A stretch of 64,000 nucleotides of DNA, taken from Euleptes europaea. Taxonomy: Eukaryota > Chordata > Lepidosauria > Squamata > Sphaerodactylidae. A program made the translations under genes and the position numbers. This document shows positions 44,779 through 55,336 of this stretch, in pieces. Under the pieces are notes generated by a model. It worked only from the letters and a program-made list of their open reading frames with translations. It did no database searches and was not told the DNA's origin. Each line of letters begins with the position of its first letter. Position 1 is the stretch's first letter. The DNA lies in contig NC_079323.1 of the NCBI RefSeq assembly GCF_029931775.1, positions 2,825,001-2,889,000 of the forward strand, given 5' to 3'.

Positions 44779-44779
44779 A

Positions 44780-45238
44780 TTAGTAGGGATTAGCACCCGC
44801 TTCTCTGCTTTGTAGCCAACGCAGCCTGCCCGCGATGCATATCTCCTTTGCAATATCATTTTAAAAGGTGCTCAGGAAAAGAGTTCTTAGTTAAATCTGG
44901 GTCCCAGCAAGGGGGGGGTGCTGCTTCCTCTTTGCCCTCTGGCCTCCCAGATGGCAGCTTGGGGAGGGGGGTGCTCACCGCCGGATGAATCCCTTTGCCC
45001 TCCCTGCTCCGCTCTGAACTATTTCTAGCACGCTTATCCCGCTGCGCACAGCACATTAAAAAGATGAAAAAATTTCCCCTCCCTGCAAAATATATGGAAT
45101 TAAAAATAAAGAACAACATGTCAGGACAGAGAAACAGGAACGGCTGACACACTGGGCTGAATCTGCAGGGAAGATATGAAAAAATCATTGGCCCTCATTA
45201 CTCAGTCCCTGCGTTTTCTGTCATGTCTCTTTTATGGC
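44780..45238. other. Unique sequence
   Basis: No repeat or exon recognised. Confidence 0.45.
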
Positions 45239-45466
45239 TAGGGATGCCAGCCCTGGGTTAGGAATTACCTGGAGATTTTTGGGGCGGAGCCTGGGGGGGT
45301 GGGGTTTGGGTAGGGGACTTCAGTGCCATAGAGTTAGGGTTGCCAACTGCCAGGTAGTAGCAGGAGATCTCCTGCTAATTCAACTGATCTCCAGCCGATA
45401 GAGATCAGATCACCTGGAGAAAAATGGCCGCTTTGGCAATTGAATATCGCATTGAAGCAATGGGGG
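45239..45466. mobile_element. Two truncated hAT MITEs, opposite orientations
   Basis: A reverse part at 45239-45334 meets a forward copy starting TTAGGGTTGCCAACTGCC at 45335. Confidence 0.82.
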
Positions 45467-45895
45467 TCTGATTCAGTATAAGGCAGCTTCATGTGTTCAT
45501 GTGTTCAAGATTCTGCAGAGGAAGGCAATGAATGGCAAACCGTCTCTGCATCTCATTTGCCTTGAAAGTCCCTTGCTGGGGTTGCCATGAGTGGGCTGTG
45601 ACTTAATGGCACTTTACACACACAAGCTCGGCGAAGAGAGTAGAGGATTTGCATCATTCTTGCAGAAAGAGCAAGGAGGCTATTCTCCCTCTGATTTCCT
45701 CAAATTGGTAAGGAAATGGCTCGCCAAGCCAGAGCTGAAAGAGTAATACAGCACATGACGTCACATCCAGTTATGTACCTAGAAAATATGTTACTGGGAT
45801 GCTTTAGGTATTTTCCAAATTAGGAAATTCCTAGAGTGGCACAGTGACACAGCTTTCCCCCTTTATTTCTGTTCCCACTGCTCCATCCATAAGGT
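45467..45895. other. SINE tail then unique sequence
   Basis: GGTCTGATTCAGTATAAGGC (45470-45510) is a tRNA-Ala SINE tail, followed by a 5S-SINE-like tail (CTTGAAAGTCCCTTGCTGGG); the rest is unassigned. Confidence 0.5.
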
Positions 45896-45899
45896 TGCC

Positions 45900-46098
45900 A
45901 GCCTCCAGGTGGTGGCTGGAGATCTCCCGCTATTACAACTGATCTCCAGGCGACACAGATCAGTTCCCCTGGAGAAAATGGCAGCTTTGGCAATTGGACT
46001 CTATGGCACTGAAGTCCCTTCTCTCTCCAAACCCCGCCCTCCTTAGCCTCCATCCATAAAATCTCCAGGTATTTCCCAACCTAGAGCTGGCAACCCTA
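45900..46098 (+). mobile_element. TAGGGTTGCCA hAT MITE, complete
   Basis: Duplications TCCATCCA / TCCATCAA (7/8). Confidence 0.9.
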
Positions 46099-46185
46099 TC
46101 CATCAAGCAGTAGCTGAAGCCCAAAGCCCAGAGGCAGGAAGTCAGAACTGTCCTACAGGGTGGGCAGGCACATCTGGGCTTGCTT

Positions 46186-46416
46186 TAGGGTTGTCAGGTG
46201 GTGGCTGGAGATCTCCTGGGATTGCAACAGATCTCCAGGCGACAGAGATCTGTTCACCTGGAGAAAATGGCTGCTTTGGAAGGTGGACTCTATGGCATAC
46301 TACCCCACTGAAGTCCCTCCCTACCCCAAACCCCTCTCTCCAGTGGAAAACGTTGCCTGGTGATCAGTTGTAATTCCAGGAGATCTCCAGCCACCACCTG
46401 GAGGTTGGCAACCCTA
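46186..46416. mobile_element. Chimeric hAT MITE: forward half joined to a reverse half
   Basis: Forward sequence from TAGGGTTGTCAGG to CTCTCTCCAGTGG, then GATCAGTTGTAATTCCAGGA ... GTTGGCAACCCTA in reverse orientation. Both outer ends therefore carry the same (A) terminus. Confidence 0.8.
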
Positions 46417-46475
46417 TCCCAGAGCCCATATCCTCAGATGTTTTGTTGGTCAGCTCTGCTTTCTTTCATCTGCAG

Positions 46476-46655
46476 AATGCGAATGTCAGGACAGCCTCGA
46501 AACCTGGGCCCGGAGCAGAAGGCTCGGAGGGGATCTGCTTCCACAAGCCACGGCCTTTGGCCTCAACGTGGACGGTCTGTATCACCTCACCTCCGCTTAA
46601 CTTCCTCTTCCCAAAACCTGTCGCATTTACTACCTAAAAATCCTAGAGGGTGCAG
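46476..46655 (+). other. Probable downstream exon of the MROH transcript (3' UTR or alternative tail)
   Basis: It has a textbook acceptor (CTGCTTTCTTTCATCTGCAG) and a donor-like GTGCAG|gtagct at 46656. The body is unique sequence among repeats. Joined after 43304 in the second frame of exon 22 it would read NANVRTASKPGPGAEGSEGI before stopping at 46635; as 3' UTR it needs no frame. Confidence 0.4.
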
Positions 46656-46784
46656 GTAGCTGTGCTGATTGAAAGCAAAAGACCAGCGCCTTTTATTAAG
46701 ATCAACCCAAATAACATAAAATAGGGACGATTCACACTTTACTTTGCGTGAAGGACATGCGAACTGTCAACAGACGGATCCCTG

Positions 46785-46995
46785 GAGTTAGAACATTAGA
46801 ACCATTAGAAGAGCCCTGCTGGGTCAGACCAGTGAGGGCCCACCTAGTCCAGCATCCCGTCCCACACGGTGGCCGACCGGTTCCTCTGGAGGTCCAACGA
46901 CAGGGCGCAGAGGCTGAGCCTTTCCCCTGATGTTGCCTCCTGGCCCTGGGATTCAGAGGTTGACTGCCTCTGAACGTGGAGGTTCCTTTTAGTGC
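46785..46995 (-). mobile_element. CR1-like LINE 3' region
   Basis: GAACATTAGAACCATTAGAA then GAGCCCTGCTGGGTCAGACC; a second copy lies at 61274. Confidence 0.75.
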
Positions 46996-47014
46996 TGGGA
47001 AGTCAATTACCAGG

Positions 47015-47200
47015 TGTGTGAGACACCAGCGTTGTGTCAGACTAGGATCTGGGAGACCCGGGTTTGAATCTCCACTCTGCCATAGAAACTGGCTGGCTGA
47101 CCTTGGGCCAGTCACACACTCTCTGATTAACCTGTCTCACTGGGTTGTTGTGTGGATGAAACAGAGAAGGGGAGAATGAGCTGCTTTGGGTCCCCAATGG
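47015..47200 (+). repeat. tRNA-derived SINE, second family
   Basis: ACCCGGGTTTGAATCTCCAC (B box), TGACCTTGGGCCAGTCACAC, GGGTTGTTGTGTGGATGAAA. Confidence 0.8.
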
Positions 47201-47471
47201 CCACTTTGAAGGGGGGACTCTATGACATTGTACCCCACATTGAATATAGCATTGCATTCATTTTGGTATGTGTGTGTGTGTATATATATACACAATTCTA
47301 TGTGCACAATTCTATGTGCATTGAGAAATGCTATGTGCAATGCTCTCTCTCTCTCTCAAAATTTGACCTATGGCTGCCCCCCTGTGGCAAATCAGGAGAT
47401 AGCATGCAAAGGTGACTTGCTTTTAACATTGAGTCTCAGCCCAACTGCAAACCTGCGATCTGGATGGAGCA

Positions 47472-47690
47472 TAGGGTTGCCAACCTCCAGGGGGGAATTG
47501 GAGATCTTCAGGAATTAACAACTGCTGTCCAGACAATAGTGATCAGTTCCCCTAGAGGAAATGGTTGCTTTGGAGGGTCGGCTCTATGGCATTATACCCT
47601 GTTGAGGTCCGTCCCCCTCCCAAATCTCACTCTCCACAGGATCCACCCCCAAGTCTCCCAGCATTTCCCTAATGAGAGTTGGCAACCCTA
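47472..47690 (+). mobile_element. TAGGGTTGCCA hAT MITE
   Basis: TAGGGTTGCCAACCTCCAGG ... GTTGGCAACCCTA. An internal fragment of another copy lies at 47195-47245. Confidence 0.88.
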
Positions 47691-47799
47691 AGACATTGGA
47701 GCAGCGGGTTCTTTAGAGCAGAGGTGAAGCAGCAGGCACCCCAGTAGCGGTGGTTGCTTGCGGGGGGGGGGAGGCGGCAAAAGCTTAGGGATAGATAGT

Positions 47800-48060
47800 A
47801 GTAGAAGAAGAAGAGTTGATTTTTATATGCCGACTTTCTCTCCAACTTAAGGGAGAATCAAACCGGCTTACAATCACCTTCCCTTCCCCACAACAGACAC
47901 CCTGTGAGGCTGGTGGGGCTGAGAGAGCTCTAAGAGAGCTGTGACTAGCCCAAGGTCACCCAGCTGCTTCAGGTGGAGGAATGGGGAATCAAACTCGGTT
48001 CTCCAGATTAGAGCCCACTGCTGCAAACCACCGCTCTGAACCACTACACCATGCTGGAAG
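47800..48060 (-). repeat. tRNA-derived SINE
   Basis: Reversed GTGTAGTGGTTAAGAG-type copy with (GAA)n tail. Confidence 0.88.
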
Positions 48061-48207
48061 GTCCAAGAAGATAGGAGAACTGGGAAAGAGCTTGCTCTGC
48101 TATACTCTCTTCTGATCAGAGCAGACAATACTGGATTATATGAACCGGGGGGGGGGGGGGGGCTGGCTCAGTATAAGGCAGTTTCCCATCTCACAAAGGA
48201 TGCTGAG

Positions 48208-48481
48208 AGCCAGCGTGGTGTAGTGGTTGAGAGCTGTGGTTTGGAGCGGCAGACTCTGATGTGGAGAACCAGGTTGGTTTCCCCACTCCTCCACATGAAG
48301 CCAGCTGGGTGACCTTGGGCCAGTCACAGCTCTTTTAGATCTCTCTCAGCCCCACCTACCTCACAGGGTGTCTGTTGTGGGGAGGGGAAGGGAAGGTGAT
48401 CGTAAGCCGGTTTGAGTCTCACTTAAGTGGTAGAGAAAGTCGGGATATAAAAACCAGCTCTTCTCCTTCTCCTTCTTCTTG
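48208..48481 (+). repeat. tRNA-derived SINE
   Basis: AGCCAGCGTGGTGTAGTGGT ... CTTCTCCTTCTTCTT. Confidence 0.9.
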
Positions 48482-48581
48482 ACTCACGAACACATAAGCA
48501 AGCCAAGAGCTACCCCTGGCTCACTTTGTGACACTGCTCGGATGGAGCATGCATCCTGCGTTGCGCAGGAATCTGCTATAC

Positions 48582-48779
48582 CAGGGGTGTCCAATCTTTT
48601 GCCTTCCCTGGGCCACATTGGAAGAAGTAGAATTGTCTTGGGCCGCACATAAAATACACTAACAGTAACGATAGCTGATTCATAATGTTTTAAGTAAGTT
48701 TACGGTTTTGTGTTGGGCCGCATTCATAGCCGTTCTAGGCCGCATGCGGCCCGGGGGGGGCGCAGTTTGAACAAGCCTG
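48582..48779 (+). mobile_element. Non-autonomous hAT element
   Basis: CAGGGGTGTCCAATC ... GTTTGAACAAGCCTG, duplications TGCTATAC / TGCTAGAG (6/8). Confidence 0.82.
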
Positions 48780-48789
48780 TGCTAGAGCC

Positions 48790-49076
48790 TAACCTTTTTG
48801 AGCCTGCAGGCACCTTGGAAATTCTGACGTAGGGCAGGTGTGGCACAACCACAAAATGTCAGGGAGCGAGTTTATATATAACGCTAACGTATCTCACTCT
48901 TTAACATTTCAGGCAGAAGCTCTGTTGAACAGTACGCTTTTAAATCCCCACAGCCAATCAGAAGCCCTGCTGGTCAAAAGCCCCACCTGCCCCCCCCCCC
49001 ACTCTCTGAAAGCACTTAGTGGGCACCAGGAAAGGTGTCAGATGGCATCCACGGGCACCTCGTCGGGGACCCCTGA
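48790..49076 (-). mobile_element. Non-autonomous hAT element
   Basis: CCTTTTTGAGCCTGCAGGCA to CGGGGACCCCTGAG, the reverse of the family at 10916. Confidence 0.7.
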
Positions 49077-49342
49077 GCTAGACCTTGGTAGTGATGTCAG
49101 GCTCATGAGAACTGGGGCTTCGGTTCAGTGTACAGCACATATTTGTTAACGTATGCACTGAGGTCTGTTTGCTGAAGCTTGGCATGTTGTCAGTAAGGAG
49201 GGGCCAGACAGAAGCTGCGGGACGTGCCCTTTCAACCCCAGCTGTTTGCATTCTAAAACAAGACCTTTCCTCGCCATCTTCTGGATTTCACAGTCTCCGA
49301 CCTGCTAGCTGGAATAACCTGTTGCTTTTCTTCCTTCCCCAG

Positions 49343-49430
49343 GAGAAATTGCAAGAGACAGCAGGACGTCCCAGTATACTGTGTTGATTTTAATCACGTT
49401 TTTAAATAAAGCTTCTAATTATTTCACACA
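49343..49430 (+). other. Probable last MROH exon with poly(A) signal
   Basis: A strong pyrimidine-rich acceptor (TTTTCTTCCTTCCCCAG) is followed by about 60 bases, then AATAAA at 49405-49410, and a CA-rich cleavage region. This would end the plus-strand MROH transcript about 5.6 kb before KCNE3. Confidence 0.45.
49405..49410 (+). terminator. Poly(A) signal AATAAA, probable MROH transcript end
   Basis: Canonical hexamer inside TTTAAATAAAGC, shortly after a strong splice acceptor. Confidence 0.45.
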
Positions 49431-49477
49431 CACACCCCTCTGTGACTTTTTCCTACTACATTGACTGTCTTGACTGT

Positions 49478-49588
49478 CTTGTTTGTGGGCTTCCTAGAGG
49501 CCCCTGGTTGGCCACTGTGTGAACAGACTGCTGGACTTGATGGGCCTTGGTGTGATCCAGCAGGGCTTTTCTTACGTTCTTATGTTCT
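49478..49588 (+). mobile_element. CR1 LINE 3' end
   Basis: GGGCTTCCTAGAGGCCCCTG to CTTACGTTCTTATGTTC. Confidence 0.88.
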
Positions 49589-49832
49589 CTCAGCTCTTCC
49601 TCCCAATCCACAGAAAGCTCTTAACACCTTAAAAGCACAACAGCCCAGCAGGGTAGGCAAAGCCTGGTCCTCTCCTCCAGGAAGCTCCAGGGCTGATTGG
49701 GGTTTGAGCCCAGGTTTCCTGGGTCCAAGCGTACCACTAGCCAGACGACCACCACGGATTTCCTTCTTCAGAGAACTCCTTCCATGATGACTCTTCTGAG
49801 AAGGAACATGCAAGAGTCTGCCAGAGATGAAA

Positions 49833-49915
49833 TAAAATGAAAGTCCAGGGGGTACCTTAAAGACTAACCTTTCAGTATGAGCTTCCATGAGTGGCAGCTC
49901 ACTTCTTCAGAGAGA
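49833..49915 (+). mobile_element. Penelope-type arm fragment
   Basis: GTACCTTAAAGACTAACCTT then GAGCTTCCATGAGTGGCAGC TCACTTCTTC, one arm of the family at 14500. Confidence 0.6.
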
Positions 49916-49933
49916 TGCCCCTATGCATTACAG

Positions 49934-50126
49934 CAGCGGTTCCCAAACTGTGCTCCACGGAGCACTTGATGCTCCATGAAACATCTCCTGGTGCTCTGTG
50001 AAGATTGGAAAGAAAAATGCTACTGTCATTCAGTTTAGTATATAGGTGCTAGGTGAAAATTAGTGCTTCGTGACTAATTTCTCTCCTGAAAAGTGCTCCA
50101 TGACTCAAAAAGTTTGGAAACCACTG
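49934..50126 (+). mobile_element. Non-autonomous hAT element, family 2
   Basis: CAGCGGTTCCC ... GGAAACCACTG, duplications CATTACAG / CGTTAGAG (6/8). Confidence 0.85.
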
Positions 50127-50154
50127 CGTTAGAGCATTCCGGGAATGGTTTTCT

Positions 50155-50362
50155 ATGACCTGGATGGCCAAGGCTAGCCTGATCTCATCAGATCTTGGCT
50201 GCTAAGCAGGGCCAGCCCTGGTTAGTACTTGGATGGGAGACCATCAAGGATGTCCAGGGTTGCTACGCAGAGGCAGGCAATGGCAAACCAGCTCTGCTTA
50301 ATCACTTCCCTTGAAAACTCTATGGAAGTCAGCATACGTTGGCTGCGATGTGACGGCAAAAA
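50155..50362 (+). repeat. 5S rRNA-derived SINE
   Basis: GATCTCATCAGATCTTGGCT, GCTAAGCAGGGCCAGCCCTG and GTTAGTACTTGGATGGGAGA follow 5S rRNA order. Confidence 0.93.
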
Positions 50363-50364
50363 GG

Positions 50365-51125
50365 GGAGGGCGCATACAGAGCTTATGCAAGGCACTGAGC
50401 ATTACTTTTTATGAAATGGAGGGGGCTTAGAATACAGCCAAGCCCCCCTTCCCCACATGGCTGCATATTACACAGGGAAATCAAGTTTGGTAGGGCAGAC
50501 GGTCTGTTTTCTTTGCATGTCTGCCATTAAGGATACTCTTAGCAAGCCACGTTCCACAAGTCCATCATCACTCTAACACAAAACCGGTCGGTCCCCATTC
50601 CAATCACAAAGGCTTCAAGACCAGACCACCCTCCCAGACAAAGAAGCCAACTTTGTGTATTTTGAGAACTCCCAACCATGCAGAAAAGAACATGACTTTG
50701 TAAATTAACTGGGGTGGGAGTCAAAAACGGCCTGATGAGAACTGAGTGAGCTTGAGGAGGAGTGGAATCTGAGAGGGGTTGAGAGAGAGGGGAGAAAGGG
50801 GGAAGGAAAACCATCCTGAGAATTTGCAGACTCCTAGAAGGGGGGGTCTCCGAATTGTTCCCTCTTGTGATTCGTCGTGGGCCTCTGCCTGGTCCTCCCT
50901 AATACCAAAATATCTGGGCAAGTGATGATCAGGACTCAGGAGGGGAGCAAACTCATAGATATTGGGGTTTCTGCATGCTGAGCTGTTGCCCTAGGTATGC
51001 TGAAAATATTTGTTTGTAAAGCTCCCCCCCTCGCCAATAAAAACCCAGCCAGACAAGGACTGAGCATGCTCATTGTTCTCTGAAACGGGCAGAATGCAGA
51101 AGGGCTCCAATTCAAAAGTGAGGAA
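50365..51125. other. Unique sequence
   Basis: No repeat, exon or strong motif recognised. Confidence 0.45.
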
Positions 51126-51126
51126 A

Positions 51127-51361
51127 TTGGGATGCCAACCTCCAGGTGGGACCTGGGGATCCCCTGGAATCACACCTCATCTCCAGGGTACATAGATCAG
51201 TTCCCTTGGAGGAAATGGATGCTTTGGGGGTGGCAATGTACCCCACAGAGGTCCCTGCCCACCCCAGGCTCCATCCCCAAATCTCCAGGAGTTTCCCAAC
51301 CTGGAGCTGGCAACCTTACCACACCACCCGACTGGTGGCCAGGGGGCAACTGGCAACCCTA
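51127..51361 (+). mobile_element. hAT MITE with extra tail
   Basis: GGGATGCCAACCTCCAGG ... GAGCTGGCAACCTTA, then 43 bases ending in a second CTGGCAACCCTA. Confidence 0.82.
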
Positions 51362-51475
51362 GGAAAGAAAATGGGGACATATGGGTCTGAGCCCCTCAGA
51401 GCTTATAGCACCTTAGAAGGGGAACTGTGGCACAGGAGGAAACGTTCTCGTCATTTATTCTCCCACCCCGATTCC

Positions 51476-51683
51476 TAGGGTGGCCAGCTTACAGGTGAGG
51501 CCTGGAGATCGCCCAGAATTGCAACTGATCTCCAAACAGCAGTTCCCCTGGAGAAAATGGCAGCTATGGAGGATGGCCTCTGATATTATACCCCACTGAG
51601 GTCCCTCCCTTCCCCAAACCCTGCCCTCCCCAGGCTCCACCCCCAAATCCCCAGGAATTTCCCAACCAAGAGGTGGCAACCCC
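51476..51683 (+). mobile_element. TAGGGTTGCCA hAT MITE
   Basis: TAGGGTGGCCAGC ... GGTGGCAACCC with CCGATTCC / CACATTCC (6/8). Confidence 0.88.
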
Positions 51684-51689
51684 ACATTC

Positions 51690-52354
51690 CTAAGTTGTAC
51701 TGACCCCATTAATAAACACGTGACGTTATTGTTCAAAGGATTCGCCTAAATGGGCAGGAGGGATCATCTCGGAAACGGGATGCTAAGTAAAAAATCCTCC
51801 CCTTTGCAGGATCGGAGCCACCCTGCTCCAGGTAGGCAGGAACATTTTGTCCTTTCCCTGTTGCCATCTACCTGGCTCATTCTACAATGCCCCCCAGCAA
51901 AGCACTCAACTAGAGCAAACAGCAAGTACTTCCCCGCCTATGGCCGAGCTGGCCTGGCCTGAAAAACGCTGGCAACAGTATTGCACGGGCGGTGTTCCAC
52001 CAGAAAAGAAATAGCCAATTCTGCCACCTTTCCCCCCTCCACTGGAAGAGAAAGTGGGACCAATCATCAGCTTTCACTCTGCGCATGTGCAAAACTTTCT
52101 CTGCTCCCTCTCCGTTCAACTTCCTTGTACCTTCAGCTCTGAGGCACGGATCAGTTCCCTACTGCTACCAAACCCTGCCCCACCCTTGGATTTCAGCCGA
52201 CTTTCTTGATTTCCTGTATTGTCTTCATTGTCAAGTAATTCTATCCTGCCTTTCCAAGTGTATCATCTTCCAAAGCTGTTTAGTTAGGGTTATGGAACCC
52301 TTGTCAACCACGTGGTTTGCCTGCCTATACCTATTTCTTGACAATTCATCGTCT
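51690..52354. other. Unassigned sequence before a hAT element
   Basis: Unique-looking; the part next to 52355 may belong to the LINE fragment that resumes at 52657. Confidence 0.4.
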
Positions 52355-52362
52355 CTCTAGAG

Positions 52363-52648
52363 CACTGGTTCCCAACCAGGAGTCCGTGGACCCCCAGGGG
52401 TCCGCGAGAACTAAATTAAGGTCCGCAAAACAAAGTTATAAACCCATAATAAATTAATATTTTCAATTAAAAGTTCTCTATTATAAAATATATATATTCA
52501 AATATTATTCTAAGTTTAATGTTTAACTAACAGTTATGATTAAAGTTTATTTTCAAATTCTCTGAATTTTTATTTTGAACCTTGGGGTCCCTGCACCGAA
52601 CAAAAAAGTCCTAGTGGTCCCTGGTCAAAAAAAGGTTGGGAACCACTG
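52363..52648 (+). mobile_element. Non-autonomous hAT element, family 1
   Basis: Near-identical to 682-966. Perfect 8-bp duplications CTCTAGAG at 52355-52362 and 52649-52656. Confidence 0.95.
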
Positions 52649-52656
52649 CTCTAGAG

Positions 52657-52990
52657 CCTTTTTTTCTAGCTAGATTAATCACTAACCCTTCTATGGTTAT
52701 GCAAGGCAGAATTTTGAATTTACCATACTCGGAAAGGACTTGTCTGTGCTCTTCTGGCTCTATTGACTCATTAGCCCATGCCCTCTTGGAATGTGGTTTC
52801 TATGAGGATCTCAGATCACAATATATTTCTCCTCTTTTAATACATAAATCCAAGCCTCTGTGTCTGATATAATGCCTTTTTTATTAAGTGATAGGGATGT
52901 CAAGGCTACATTGGCAGTGGCAAAATTTATCTCCGTCCTTATATCCCTCAAACATTAGACTTAAAATTATGCTGCTCAAGGATTGAGGCG
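52657..52990 (+). mobile_element. LINE reverse-transcriptase C-terminal fragment (tentative)
   Basis: Reads TCLCSSGSIDSLAHALLECG then FYEDLRSQYISPLL, the CxC...HxLLxC tail of CR1/L2-like LINE proteins. Confidence 0.55.
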
Positions 52991-53039
52991 CTTCTAAGGG
53001 ATAAAGGAAAGGAAAGGAACCCTTGTCATTTTTCTTAAT

Positions 53040-53685
53040 TTCCGTTATTTATAGTCTGCCCGGCCTTTCTCACTGGGGCTCAAGGCGGATTACACAGAGT
53101 AAGTCAATATGATCAATGGGATGGGATAGTCAATAAACAATGGAATAGGATTTGGATTTGTAGAAATCTGGAACCAACCCAGCGGGCTTCACAGCAAAGA
53201 GGGGGTTTAAACCCGGGTCTCCCCGGTACTAGCAGGTTGATTTCACCTTCAGGTTATAAGACGAGAGAGGGAAAGAAACACAAAGCAAGCTTGTATGCTT
53301 CTTGTTACGAAACCTTCCTAAGCAAACACGCTTTGCCGTGTGGGAAAGCGAAGCCGACGGCACACGCTGGCTGGCAGGAACAGCCTATTCTGCCATTATG
53401 GCCTCATAAAAGCAATTCTGGCACTGCAGGAAGTGATGGGATAAGAGATAACATTGCCAAGTCCCACCTAAGGAAGGGAAGGACCACTTAGTCCAAGAAG
53501 AAGGAGGGTGGCTGTACCTGCGTCTGAGCACAGGGCCACGTTCAGCTGGTACACATGTAGGGAGAAATGTTATTCCCTGGGGCCATCTCAAGGCAAATTA
53601 TAGTCCCACACTGACTACCGCCGCTGGGGGGAAACTGTTTGGGCTGATTCTCAAGCTGGATGGCGAAGCGTTGTTTCTCCAGGCC
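53040..53685. other. Dispersed repeat then unique sequence
   Basis: 53040-53230 (TTATTTATAGTCTGCCCGGC ... AAACCCGGGTCTCC) looks like an old SINE-type repeat; the rest is unassigned. Confidence 0.4.
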
Positions 53686-53689
53686 AGGC

Positions 53690-54083
53690 TGGCCAGGGAT
53701 CCTGGAGGGTTTTTGTTGCCATCTCCTGGGCATGGAATAGGGGTCACCAAAGGGGTGGGGGGGAGGTAGTTGTGAATGTCTTGCATTGTGCAGGGGGTTG
53801 GACTAGGGGAGGGGCTGTGGCTCCTGCTTGGCGTGCAGAAGGGGCTGTGGCATCTGCTTGGCGTGCAGAAGGTCCCAGGTTCAATCCCCGGCATCTCCAG
53901 TTAAAAGGACCAGGCAAGTAGGTGATGTGAAAGACCCTTTTCTGCCTGAGACCCTGGAGAGCTGCTGCCGGTCTGAGTAGACAGTTCTGACACTGATGGA
54001 CCAAGGCTCTGATTCAGTATAAGGCAGCTTCATGTGTTCATGACCTTGATGGCCCCTCCCAACACTATGTTTCAATGATTCTA
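53690..54083 (+). mobile_element. CR1 LINE 3' end split by a SINE
   Basis: TTGCATTGTGCAGGGGGTTG GACTA at the left resumes with GACCTTGATGGCCCCTCCCA after 54042. Confidence 0.82.
53812..54042 (+). repeat. tRNA-Ala-derived SINE with duplicated head
   Basis: GGGGCTGTGGC...GCTTGGCGTGCAGAAG occurs twice in 45 bases before the normal body. Confidence 0.88.
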
Positions 54084-54189
54084 GGCCCACATGGGACAAT
54101 TTCCCAAAAGATGGGGGAACTCCCTTCATTGCTAAACCTTTAGATTCCAGAAAAGGGTTTGAACAGATCAATACAAGGATGGAGGATGG

Positions 54190-54406
54190 AGGGTTGTCAA
54201 CCTCCAGGTGGTGCTTGGATTTCTCCCAGGATTACAACTGACCTCCAGACTATAGAGAGCAGCTCCCCTAGAGAAAATGGCAGCTTTGGAAGGCAGACTG
54301 AAGAGCAACCTTAGATTCTAGGTGAAATCTCTTCCCAAACTCCCTCCTCCACAGAACCCACCCCTAAATCTCCAGGAATTTCCCAGGCCAGAGTTGGCAA
54401 CTCCAG
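54190..54406 (+). mobile_element. hAT MITE
   Basis: AGGGTTGTCAACCTCCAGG ... GAGTTGGCAACTCC. Confidence 0.85.
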
Positions 54407-54462
54407 ATTTAAATTATACGGTAGAGCTGTATGAGGTTCTGTTTCACAAGAACCCAAGAATT

Positions 54463-54757
54463 AGAAGAAGTTGGTTTTTATATGCCAATTTAAGGAAGAA
54501 TCAAACTGGCTTACAATCACCTTTCCCTCCCCACCACAGACACCCTGTGAGGTAGGTGAGGCTGAGAGAGTTCAGAGAGAGCTGTGACTTGCCCAAGGTC
54601 ACCCAGCTGGCTTCATGTGAAGGAGTGGGGAAACAAATCCAGTTCACCAGATTGGCGTCTGCCGCTCATGTGGAGGAGTGGGGAATCAAACCCGGTTCTC
54701 CAGATCAGAGTCCACCGCTCCAACCCACCGCTCTTAACCACAACACCATACTGGCTC
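54463..54757 (-). repeat. tRNA-derived SINE
   Basis: Reversed copy lying just beyond the KCNE3 poly(A) signal. Confidence 0.88.
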
Positions 54758-54801
54758 TCTAAGCACGGAAATATCTTGATCCATCTGCAAACACCAACCT
54801 G

Positions 54802-54807
54802 TTTATT
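54802..54807 (-). terminator. Poly(A) signal AATAAA for KCNE3
   Basis: On the minus strand this reads CAATAAAC, 248 bases past the KCNE3 stop. The interval 54808-55054 is repeat-free, so it is a plausible short 3' UTR. Confidence 0.55.
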
Positions 54808-55054
54808 GTAAACTAAGGTGGGGAAAAATCAGTGAATTTTAAACCTGTTGTTAAAAAAAATTAAACCAGTCCAAAATTGCTTGGCATCCTCCTTCTGGAG
54901 TCCTCCCTTCTTGAATTGTCTCTCAGCCTGCCGGGGGTGGTCCCAGACCGATTGAGGAACCCTGCAGGATCCAACAAAGACGTTCCTCTTTCGGAAGGTG
55001 CCGCCGAGTATCTCCACGGCAGCCGTCGTTTCTCTCTCTCGGTCCCACTCCACG

Positions 55055-55336
55055 TCATATCATGCTCACCCGCTCCTTGATATAATCGTGGTAGGGATCG
55101 CTCTGCTTGTCAAATTCCTTCCGGGACCGGGTGTACCCCAAGATCATACTCCCGACCGTTACAGCAAAGAGGATCATCACAAAGAGAATGTACATGTAGG
55201 CGTATTTCTCGTCCTCTTCACTGCGGATGTGCCCGTGGTGGGTGCACGGCTCCCTGTGGTGGAGCGTCTGGTTCAAGGCCCTCAGCGCCGAGTCGAAGCG
55301 GGGGAACCAGGTGTCCGTCAGGTTGGAGGCCAACAT
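55055..55336 (-). CDS. KCNE3: KCNE3, potassium voltage-gated channel subfamily E regulatory subunit 3
   Basis: A 93-residue single-pass (type I) membrane protein that modulates Kv channels such as KCNQ1; in epithelia the KCNQ1-KCNE3 channel is held open and supports ion secretion. Residues 1-46 are extracellular, with N-glycosylation sequons NLT (5-7) and NQT (22-24). The membrane segment is residues about 48-67, YMYILFVMILFAVTVGSMIL, which contains the TVG activation triplet (60-62). Then come the basic GYTRSRK stretch and the KCNE signature SDPYHDYI, ending ERVSMI like mammalian KCNE3. Human KCNE3 has 103 residues; the difference is a shorter extracellular region, while the juxtamembrane linker (KEFDK) is one residue longer than human KVDK. 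As in other KCNE genes the coding sequence is one exon. An acceptor-like CAG just upstream (CCTGGCAG before AGACAATG) suggests a spliced 5' UTR. Confidence 0.96.
   Translation of the reverse strand: MLASNLTDTWFPRFDSALRALNQTLHHREPCTHHGHIRSEEDEKYAYMYILFVMILFAVTVGSMILGYTRSRKEFDKQSDPYHDYIKERVSMI

Noticed and set aside
50155-50362. Functional 5S rRNA genes
   Set aside because: All 5S-like units are diverged, partial and followed by SINE tails.
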